Below, piece after piece: positions 25,245-35,822 of a stretch of DNA of 64,000 nucleotides. A program made the translations under genes and the position numbers. The notes beneath the pieces were generated by a model. That model ran no database searches. It saw only the letters and a list, made by a program, of their open reading frames with translations, and had not been told where the DNA came from. The stretch covers positions 247,001 to 311,000 of the forward strand of contig JAMWET010004065.1 in assembly GCA_024036415.1 (NCBI GenBank), given 5' to 3'. Within the stretch, counting starts at the first letter, position 1; each line of letters begins with the position of its first letter. Source of the DNA: Prochilodus magdalenae. Taxonomy: Eukaryota; Chordata; Actinopteri; Characiformes; Prochilodontidae.

Positions 25245-25640
25245 CAGTGATCAGCCATAACATTAAAACCACCTCCTTGTATCTGCACTCGTTATCCATG
25301 TTATCAGCTCCTCTGTGCACAGAAGCACTGTGCTGTTCTACAACCACACACTGTAGTCCATCCGTTTCTCTGTATACTCTGTATTACCCTTTATAACTAC
25401 AGGGACATGACATGGTGGTGTTAGTGTATGTTGTGCTGGTGTAAGTGGATCAGACACAGCAGTGCTGCTAGAGTGTTCACTCAATGTCACGGTGTTCACT
25501 CACTGTCCACTCTAATAAAAACTCCTACCTTGCTGGTCCACCCTGTAGAGTACAGTCAGAGACGATAACTCATCTGTGTGTCTCATTCACAGTCATACAG
25601 GGTCAGTATAGCTATGGATAGGACAGACAGCAGATGAGTG
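25245..25640 (+). mobile_element. Palindromic otophysan repeat P1, left half
   Basis: Begins GATCAGCCATAACATTAAAA and contains GACATGGTGGTGTTAGTGT and GTGGATCAGACACAGCAGTG. Same family as 31800 and 62405. The right half is absent; the minisatellite starts instead. Confidence 0.6.
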
Positions 25641-27650
25641 TCACTCCTCTGTGCCTACTCCACTGCTGTACTGACCATCACTCCTCTGTGCCTACTCCAC
25701 TGCTGTACTAACCATCACTCCTCTGTTTCTCTACTACACAGCTGTACTGACCATCACTCCTCTGTTTCTCTACTACACAGCTGTACTGACCATCACTCCT
25801 CTGTTTCTCTACTACACAGCTGTACTGACCATCACTCCTCTGTTTCTCTACTACACAGCTGTACTGACCATCACTCCTCTGTTTCTCTACTCCACAGCTA
25901 TACTGACCATCACTCCTCTGTTTCTCTACTACACAGCTATACTGACCATCACTCCTCTGTTTCTCTACTACACAGCTGTACTGACCATCACTCCTCTGTT
26001 TCTCTACTACACAGCTGTACTGACCATCACTCCTCTGTTTGTCTACTCCACAGCTGTACTGACCATCACTCCTCTGTTTGTCTACTCCACAGCGGTACTG
26101 ACCATCACCCCTCTGTTTCTCTACTCCACAGCTATACTGACCATCACCCCTCTGTTTCTCTACTCCACAGCTGTACTGACCATCACCCCTCTGTTTCTCT
26201 ACTCCACAGCTATACTGACCATCACTCCTCTGTTTGTCTACTCCACAGCTATACTGACCATCACTCCTCTGTTTGTCTACTCCACAGCTGTACTGACCAT
26301 CACTCCTCTGTTTGTCTACTCCACAGCTATACTGACCATCACTCCTCTGTTTGTCTACTCCACAGCTGTACTGACCATCACCCCTCTGTTTGTCTACTCC
26401 ACAGCTATACTGACCATCACTCCTCTGTTTCTCTACTCCACAGCTATACTGACCATCACCCCTCTGTTTGTCTACTCCACAGCGGTACTGACCATCACTC
26501 CTCTGTTTCTCTACTTCTCAGCTATACTGACCATCACTCCTCTGTTTGTCTGCTCCACAGCTATACTGACCATCACTCCTCTGTTTCTCTACTCCACAGC
26601 TATACTGACCATCACTCCTCTGTTTCTCTACTACACAGCTATACTGACCATCACCCCTCTGTTTGTCTACTCCACAGCTATACTGACCATCACCCCTCTG
26701 TTTCTCTACTCCACAGCTATACTGACCATCACTCCTCTGTTTGTCTACTCCACAGCTGTACTGACCATCACCCCTCTGTTTCTCTACTCCACAGCTATAC
26801 TGACCATCACTCCTCTGTTTGTCTACTCCACAGCTATACTGACCATCACTCCTCTGTTTCTCTACTCCACAGCTATACTGACCATCACTCCTCTGTTTGT
26901 CTACTCCACAGCTATACTGACCATCACCCCTCTGTTTCTCTACTCCACAGCTATACTGACCATCACTCCTCTGTTTGTCTACTCCACAGCTATACTGACC
27001 ATCACTCCTCTGTTTCTCTACTCCACAGCTATACTGACCATCACTCCTCTGTTTGTCTACTCCACAGCTATACTGACCATCACTCCTCTGTTTCTCTACT
27101 CCACAGCTATACTGACCATCACTCCTCTGTTTGTCTACTCCACAGCTATACTGACCATCACCCCTCTGTTTCTCTACTCCTCAGCTATACTGACCTTCAC
27201 TCCTCTGTTTCTCTACTCCACAGCTTTACTGACCTTCACTTTTCTGTATGTAATCTACAGTCATACTGACCCTCACTCCTCTATGTGTCTAATCCAGTCA
27301 TACTGACCATCACACCTCTGTGTATCTACTCCACAGATGTACTGACCTTCACTTCTCTGTGTCTAATCCAGTCATACTGACCATCACCCCTCTATGTGTC
27401 TAACCCAGTCAAACTGATCATCACTCCTCTTGATATCTAATCCACAGCGATACTGACTCCTACTTCTCTACGCGTCTAATCCACAGTCATACTGACCCTC
27501 ACTCCTCTTTGTGGTTGTCATACTGGCCCACACTCCTCTGTGTCTTATCCACACTCGTCCTGACACCCATTCCTCTGTGTATAATCCAGTCATACTGATC
27601 CTCACACCTCTGTGTCTAATCCAGCCATACTCACCCTCACACCTCAGTGT
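25641..27650 (+). repeat. 39-bp minisatellite, about 41 tidy copies plus a degenerate tail
   Basis: Unit: CTGTACTGACCATCACTCCT followed by CTGTTTCTCTACTACACAG. Because 39 is a multiple of three and the unit lacks stops in this frame, an open frame of 543 codons (25638-27269) results, a 13-residue repeat reading TDHHSSVSLLHSC or Y. Variants are few: TCC/CCC, TCT/TGT, TGT/TAT, CTA/CTC. The frame opens only because of the unit length; no signal for a real protein. From 27270 the units decay. Each unit also resembles a 3' splice site. Confidence 0.9.
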
Positions 27651-28285
27651 TTTAGAATACAGAATAATATGATTAATTCTAATAAAACCATCTATTATTT
27701 TATTGATTCTTAAAAAATGTTCACATATCTTTTAAGTGATCTTTCTCTCACATATTGTGCCATAATTGCTGTGAGGTTTTTATGAAAGAGTAATACTGAA
27801 CAGTTTACTAAAAAGAGTTATGAGTAAACTACTGTATAAGCCCTGGTTTATGTTGGTTTATGTTAGTGTTAAATGTGTCATTTAATCCTCTGTTGATTTC
27901 ACCTCAGACAGTGGAGCATCCTACTTCCCACCTCATGAGAGGATTCAGCCTGTAGGTTCTTGTCTCCCCCTGTAGGAGAGTCTGTGTGGCACAACTGATT
28001 CTACAACAAAAGCTTTCTTCCACCAGAGACGTTCCCAAAACAGAATAAAACAGGGACTCCAGGGAAGAGATGGATGACCTCTCACCCCCCAACTCTATTT
28101 CAGCTTAAGTACAGGAAAAATGACACACCAAAATATCTCTATTGAAAAGCATCTCTTTATAGAAAACCAGTGAGCTTTCAACAGCTTAGTGCATGCAGTG
28201 ATCTTTATCACTGACTTCTCTGGTTCTGTTCGGGGTCTGATCCTCTTTAACAAAGTAATCAAGCTATTTACCCCTAATTTAATAA
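27651..28285. other. No recognisable feature
   Basis: No coding signal or named repeat. Confidence 0.3.
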
Positions 28286-28286
28286 C

Positions 28287-28532
28287 AATCCAGTTACACT
28301 TTACATTTATTATTGACTAACCTACATGTAGTAATGAATTAGGTAACATGAAGTAATACATTAACAATGCTATCTAAGCTGAACATGTAATAACTGTTTG
28401 GTTAACATGTAAACATGTAGTTATTACATGCTTACTTAACATTAGTTAAGCACTGTAACCATTGTTAATGTATAACTACATGTTAACTAATGCATTACTA
28501 CATGTTAGTGAATGCCTAATGTAAAGTGCTAT
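28287..28532. mobile_element. MITE with long terminal inverted repeats
   Basis: Left end CACTTTACATTTATTATTGA..., right end ...AATGCCTAATGTAAAGTG. Arms of about 90 bp include ACATGTAGTAATG/CATTACTACATGT and ATTAACAATG/CATTGTTAAT. Non-coding. Confidence 0.7.
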
Positions 28533-29910
28533 TGAAAATCCTTTATGAACTTTGACTGGATGTTTGAGATGGACTCTCTTGAAAATGATGCACAGCCAAT
28601 AAACTAGAGATATTTTATTCAAACATTCAGCATAAAATACATAAAATGTTTCATTGCTCTGTGTAAATATCATCTCAGTCATTTACAGTTTTCATTATGT
28701 CTCTGAAACACTTCCACCTGCTGTCGGAAAAACGCTTTAAAGATAACAATTCCTTTTATCTACCTGGTTTTAATTAGACTGTTGCAGGATAGCTGAGTGC
28801 CGATTGAAATAAAAACTAAAGAAAACTTGAAGTGAAAATGCCAGGTGGTTTATTGTGTCCAAGTTTTCAAGTGCAGTTTCACACATCCAAGATACTAAAG
28901 CAAACTAAGACATAGACTTTGGAATATCAACAGACAGATCAGCAATAAAAACAAACAAAAACGCGTCTCCATTTAGCCAGAGCCTGTCTCTGTTACTGGT
29001 CAACCATTAACTAACTAGCTTAGCATAGCTTCTTAAACATGATGCTAAGGGTCAGCGGCTAAAACAAACTAACGACGTTCATACACAAGTTAGGTAAAGA
29101 GGCTTATATAATAACATTACACCGTCTGTGAAAATGTTTAGGAATGCTGCTTATTTTGGCCAAAAATAATTTACCAAACCGGCGAGCCAGTGTCTTTACT
29201 TTCAATGTGACTCCCCAAGCCAGTCCTCCCAAAATGGCTGCGGTCTGCTATTTAAATAGCCATTAAGATGTTGGATTAGCCCAACTACAGGTAAGTTACA
29301 GGTAAGTTTAAAACTGGAAACATTCATCCTTAACCTGTCCAAAAAAGCCATATAACCAGTGAACCAGTGAAGGCAACCTCAGCACTCACAATAAAACACT
29401 GGAGTAAAATTACAAAAAAAAAATTTATTTATTATGATCAAATTAGATGAGGCACTTTATACAGAATACTGTATACAGAACACGGTATTAGAGATGAAAG
29501 TAGAGAGAAAGTAAAAGTTAGAATTACAATCAAATAAAACAAGAATTATTCAAATATTGGGAGGTTTTACTGCATGACAGTCTGGAGTAAGATGAATGAA
29601 TGTGTCGAGGTAAAGGGCTCAGAGATCCAAAATTCCTACTGCCATCTCCAAAAAAGGCCCATAATTCCTACTGCCTATATACACATACTGGATGGAGACA
29701 AGTCCATGCCAGACCTTAAAACAACTCTTAAGAGTAAAACAGCAACAACAACAAAATTCTTATACAGGTGGCTTCACTTTTAAGTGGCTTAATTAGCCTG
29801 ACTGGTTGGTGAAGTTGGGCATGTGGTAATCTCTCAGTCCAACAGTAAGATAATTCAGTCACGATTTAATTTAATTAAATTATTAGAAATTAATTTTTTT
29901 TTTACTGATG
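28533..29910. other. No recognisable gene
   Basis: No domain in the short frames; an A-rich run near 29415. Confidence 0.3.
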
Positions 29911-29911
29911 T

Positions 29912-30350
29912 ACAAAATACACTATGTGTCCAGCAGGACCATAATTGGTTAATTCAGCTATGGCCTAATGCCCACCCATTGACCAGCTGATTGCTCTGTA
30001 TTATCTCCTAAGAAAAGCTTTGTCATGCAGATGAGCCCAAGATCATCAGACAGAGGGGTATAAAGCCTCCCAGGGTTCTCTGGAATAATGGAGATCCTTA
30101 TAATAATCCTGGGATGAGTTGGAGAAATACACAATTGATCATCCAACATCAGTACCTGACCTTATTCATGTTCTTGTCAGATCCTCACAGTAATGTTCCA
30201 ACATCATGTGTAAAGCCTTTCCGGAAGAGTAGAAGCAGTTACTGCTGCTGCACAGGAGGGACAAACTCTTTAATACCATTCCTTTAGTGGAACCATTAGA
30301 TGAGCAGGTGTCTAAAAACATGTGGACATACAGTGTATCTGCACACCATA
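29912..30350. mobile_element. Tc1-type MITE
   Basis: Ends TACACTATGTGTCCAGCAG and (inverted) TACACTGTATGTCCACATG. The interior is non-coding and degenerate. Confidence 0.5.
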
Positions 30351-30394
30351 TATCTGGTTTAATGTGTGACTTTCAGTGTACATTGTGTACATTG

Positions 30395-31336
30395 TCAGGT
30401 TGTCAGGTCCTACAGATACCTTGGTGTGCACCTGGACGAGAGGCTGGACTGGTCAGTAAACACTGACATAGTCTACAAGAAAGCACAGAGCAGACTGTAC
30501 TTCCTCAGGAGGCTGGGGTCCTTCAGGATCTGCCAGAAACTCCTCCTGATGTTCTACCAGTCTGTGGTGGCCAGCGTCCTCTTTTATGCTGTGGTGTGTT
30601 GGGGAGGCAGTATCAGCAGGAGGGATGCTGGACGACTCGACAGGCTGGTGAGGAAAGCTGGTTCTGTGCTGGGACTAGAGCTGGAGTCCTTAACACCACT
30701 GGCAGAGAGGAGAGCCCTCAACAAGCTGCTGAACATCATGGACAATGTTCACCATCCTCTGCACACCACGATCATCAGGCAGAGGAGCTCATTCAGTGGC
30801 AGACTGCTGTCCCAGTCCTGCTCCACTGACAGACTCAGGAAGTCTTTTGTCCCTCAGGCCATAAGACTGTTCAACTCCTCTCAGCACAGCAGATGAAAAA
30901 GTGTGTGACACTCTTTCATTCCGGTCCCTCCAATGGACACACCCCCATCTCTGCACACACTCCCTCCTAAATGCCCCCCTAAATGCCCTACATCTATTTA
31001 TATTGTATTATTCTACTCCATTCTGTACTGTTTACACTTTTTGCACTGATAATTATTTATATTACTGCGTATTTGCACTGTCTGTATGGCTGAAAACAGC
31101 CATCTTCTTAATTTGCTTAGCAAACGGTATACCATTACCTCCATCTATACTTTACACTTTACACAGACACTAAGGACTCTATTTTATACCTTCATACTTT
31201 ATATAGTATTGTCTCTATTTGTACAAATCTATCTTTCTTCTGTTGTTACTTCTGTATAGTTTGTTTGTATACCTGCTACTGGATGCCTTGAATTTCCCTC
31301 TGGGATCAATAAAGTATCTATCTATCTATCTATCTA
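30395..31336 (+). mobile_element. Rex1/CR1-type LINE, 3' third with RT C-terminus
   Basis: Open frame to 30896 encodes the C-terminal part after the reverse-transcriptase core: YRYLGVHLDERLDWSVNT, SRLYFLRRLGSF, LLMFYQSVVASVLFYAVVCW, RKAGSVLG, NIMDNVHHPLH and RKSFVPQAIRLFN. The 3' UTR ends GAATTTCCCTCTGGGATCAA plus (TCTA)n. 5'-truncated, so not autonomous. Its tail lies about 40 bp from the stop codon of gene A, tail-to-tail. Confidence 0.85.
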
Positions 31337-31374
31337 CATATATCTGTCCATAGTTACAGGTTCACTTTGCTTTA

Positions 31375-31488
31375 TTAATGTCTTTGCAGTATAGTTCCAT
31401 CAAACTGTAAGTTTGTGTATGTGCTTTCAGAAGATGCAGGGATGGTGTTCACTCTTTCCTGAAGTTCCACTTCTTCATATACATGAAA
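31375..31488 (-). CDS. Gene A exon 6: cytoplasmic tail with ITIM-like motif
   Basis: 114 nt including the stop TAA (31377-31375), after the acceptor TTTTTATCCAG. Contains HVYEEVEL and STYTNLQF. STYTNL fits the ITIM consensus; HVYEEV lacks the -2 aliphatic or Ser residue. The NPxY seen in mammalian CD200R is absent. AATAAA overlaps the stop, so the 3' UTR should be very short or run into the antisense LINE tail next door. Confidence 0.68.
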   Translation of the reverse strand, partial: FHVYEEVELQERVNTIPASSESTYTNLQFDGTILQRH

Positions 31489-34400
31489 CTGGATAAAAAC
31501 AATTATGGCCTCGTCACATCTCATGCAAAACCAGCAAATTAAATTGGAAAATTCAAATGAATCGTTAAAGAAGAATTAAGATGTGGTTCTGTTACCTGTG
31601 TCTTATTTTCTTCTGCTGGTGTTGCGGTTTTGGAAGTGCAGCAAAGATTTCTAAAGACAAATCAACAAACACAAATAACAACAATAGCAAGCAAAGTGGC
31701 ATAGATGCACCCAAAACTGGCGAGACACAGCTGGAGATGTTGATAACAGGGCCTGAGTCACAAATAAAACACAGGTGGACATCAAAAGGTGGATATCCAA
31801 CTGTAGTACCTCTTGAGCCTGTTCTTCAGTGGTCAGCAGCTACACAGATCCACCACAGAGCATGTACTCTGTGGATGGTGGATCATTCTCAGCACTGCAG
31901 TGACACTGACATGGTGGTGGTGTGTTGGTGTGAGTGGATCAGACACAGCACTGCTGCTGGACTCAGAATAGTCCACCAACCAAAACTATCCAGCCAACAG
32001 CGTCCTGTGACCACTGATGAAGGACTAGATGATGACAGCACTGTTCAGCAGCCGATAAGCTATCATCTCTGATTGTACATCTACAGGGTGGGCCAGCAAG
32101 GTAGAAGTGTCTAGTAGAGTGGACAGTGAGTGGACACAGTGTTTAAACACTCCAGCAGCACTGCTGTGTCTGATCCACTTACACCAGTACCACACATACT
32201 AACACACCACCACCACGTCAGTGTCACTGCAGTGCTGAGAATGATCCACCACCCACATAACACCTGCACTGTGGTGGTCCTGTAAGGGTCCTGACCATCA
32301 ATACACCAACACCAGTCAACATCTCACAGTCACTCTTTATAAAGTATCATACCTAAAGTGTCCGAGATTTCTGAGTACGATGTAGAGAGTGATCAGAAGC
32401 TTTATGATGGGCCAGGTGATGAAAACCCCCAGAAGAACAGAAGACCTCTTAACAGTGTCTGAAAAGAAGCAGTAAAATATATAAAAGGCACAGACCATTG
32501 TAGAAGATAAATGTTGTCCTGAGGGGGACCCGTTCCAAAGACAATTCTGGGGGTCTCTCAACAACATAATTATTATGATGCTATGCTACTAAAAAATTAG
32601 ACACTCAAATATAAATTTGGGTATAGGTCAGTGCTTTGCTGCATCACCCACAACTGACCATTTGTCTGCCTCAGGGTGGTGCTGTAGCTAATTGATGCTA
32701 CTATTTGGGGCCACATAAAGGTAAAGACATCCCATCCTTCTGGACGTTTTGTAAGTAGGGTTTTCCTGATGCCTGTAAATTGACTGAATCTCCGTGACGT
32801 ACTACACACTAATACTGCACTGTACTAATCTCAATACTGTGAGTGTACACAGTATTATCATACTGCTTCACTTCTTACTAACAGGATGTGATGAAACATA
32901 TATGATACCAGGCTGGACTCAGAAGGTTGCTAAAATCACAAACTATTAAACACATTATTTACTACATACATGCATGTTTACATGTATGCTGCCGTCGTGT
33001 CATCGTCCACCGTTTTTTTCTACATTTTCTAGGCGTGGGTAGCCCCTCCCCTTCTGTTTCCCATTGCATTGTGGGATACTAGTGTCCATCATTACCATAT
33101 TCAAAAATCTACCACATCTAACCATGCAATGTGAATTATTAAGTATATTCAGCTTTGACTTTCATAACTGTACTATATTTAGTACATAGTGCGTAAGTGC
33201 GTAACTGCGACGCCCCCAGTTTCCCTGAAATCAATTTTTGACAGTTAGTGACTGAGAGAGGAGAAAGAGCACAAGCAAGAGAAAGCAAGAGACAAAGACA
33301 CAGACACACATAGTAAGTAAGTGACTACGAGAGCATCCCATTTGGGCTCTAATTGTGATTAGTAGACCTATGAGGTTTCTCTGTGAGTGGGGCTTTGCTG
33401 TGTCCCTCTCCTGTTTTTCACGCCTGGTTTAGAGTCATGCAGCGCTCACAAGGTAGAAAACATGAAACACACTTAACCCAGACTACATTAAAGAGTATCC
33501 TTGATGGGATCAACAATTATGACGGTGTTACTCACTGTATTGTTTGCAACTGTGACTCTATGGGCGATTGCGGGTGAAATGACTGTAAAGGACACGCTGA
33601 GCTGAGTTTAAAAGGGTGGACTTGTTCTGTTATATTGCTAATGAATGAAACATTAAACTATTAAGCACAATGTTAGAGAATCTGAAGTTCCTACCTTTGA
33701 ACTTAAAGGTATGTATTCGAGTCTCTAGCCACTTGAAGTGATTCAAAGTTACTACACAAATGATGTGTTCATGAAAGTCATTCTGAGGCAGCTGTAACCG
33801 GCTTGTCACTCTGAAAACTCCACTGGCATCTCTGGTAGCATCTAAGTCCGTCTCAGATAAGGAGGTCCTGTTCCTGTGTGTTTCCCAGCGGATGGAAGCT
33901 GCTGTAATGCTTTGAACTTCACAGACAGCAAAAGTATGGCCATCCCTGGCTTCTAGCCAGCTGGACAGGAGCGGATGGCCTAACATCCACAAAGCAAATG
34001 ACATTAATTAACTACAGTTATATACAACTACAGAATCAAATTACCACTGTTATTATTTAGAAGTCACTGGTCAGCAGAATGATACCCACTTAAACACTGT
34101 AACAATTTTTATGAGATGCCTTAAGCTCCTTTTAAAGCTTCCACATAATGCAGGTTCTTTACTGATATTAGTAAAGTTTTTCTGAAAAAAACTAGCTAGG
34201 AAAATTCCAGCATTACCAGCTAGCATCTAATAACTAGAGAGATAATAACTTAGAATTGTGTCAAATTGTATTTCATAATAACCTGCATAAAAAAACATCC
34301 TGCAGTCCTAATACACTTATCATCATCATCAAACTAGTTGCAGCCAGAAGGAATCAACTGACAGGATGGGAATTTGGTCAAGTTTCACACAGGGTCACAC

Positions 34401-35746
34401 GTGACATGTGCAGCAAGGACAGGCCTTATCGCTGTACCTGACTGACTACAAAAGGTCCTGTTATGCAGGCATTCCATTCTGACCCATGCTGTTGTGTTAG
34501 TAGCATCCTTTTCAAGCGAGGTATGCCACAAAGAGGAGCTCAAAAGCGATTTGAGCAGGTGGAGCAGTTTAGATATTACCAGACATGGGAACAAGTCACT
34601 AAGTTGCAAGTAACAAGTAAGTCTCAAGTCTTAACAATCAAGTCACGAGTCAAGTCCCAAGTCAATACAAGCAAGTCTCGAGTCAAGTCCCAAGTCAATA
34701 CAAGCAAGTCTCGAGTCAAGTCCCAAGTCTTAAACCGTTCAAGTCTCAAGTCAAGTCACCAGATGTCATTTCAATATTTCACATAACTGATGCAGCTGAT
34801 TCATAGTATATTAAACTGACATAATCATAAATGTTTTTAAAGTTTGTATTTAGTATAACAAAAACAACTTGCATCATCTCAAACAGTTCAAACAACAAAG
34901 TGCTATTTTACTTAACAGGAACAAGTACTGTAGTGCAAATCGTTAATTAAATAATTTGAGGATTAAATAACCTGCAAAGTACTGTGCAGTAAACAAAGTA
35001 CTTACTGTAATCTCTAATAGATATGTACTAAACGCAGTATGGAAAAATGAATGTGACATTATACCACAGTTTACAGCAACAAAAAGTCAAGGTTTATGGA
35101 TTTAAAAAAATTAGGAAAGGACAAGAATATCATATGATTCATGATATCATATGAGCTGTTTCAGTATGCTATAAATTTCTGTAAACAGGCTAACAAAGTA
35201 CACTCATCATTGTTTCTCAACCCTGGCCCTGGAGGCCCACTGCCCTGCACTTTTTATTGTTTTCCATTCTCCCAACACATCTGATCCAACTAATCACCTC
35301 ATAGCCAGCCCATTACTGAGTTAAAATAGGTGCTGAAGCAGAAAAAAACACTAAAATGTGCAGGGCAGTGGGCCTCGAAGGCCAAGGTGGAGGAACACCA
35401 GACTATAACGAAGTAGTAGAACACATTCCACCTACAGGAATTTTTAATGACATCACATTCTAAACCCATAAGTGTTAATGTATGGACCTGTAATATATAT
35501 ATCGTCGCCGTCCAATGAAAAACATGTATCTCCATTTTTTGTCCATTTTGACTTTTATGCATAATTTGAAAACAGCGGCAGTCGTTTACACTGTGAGATC
35601 TACATGATGAATAGACCAACAGAAATGGCCCAAAATTGCTTAGAAAAACGTCTGGTTCCATTGACTTACATTAAAATTGAATGAGGTTTTTGGCCTCTCT
35701 TGTAAAGTTGCCATTTTGGAGATACTTGTTTTTCCTTGGACAGCGA

Positions 35747-35822
<76 letters not shown>

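Noticed and set aside
25638..27269. A 543-aa open reading frame as a real gene
   Set aside because: It is a 39-bp minisatellite whose unit length is a multiple of three; substitutions show no coding constraint and no start context or domain is present.
31581..32072. Plus-strand 163-codon frame
   Set aside because: It runs antisense through gene A exon 5 and into the palindromic repeat; no domain.
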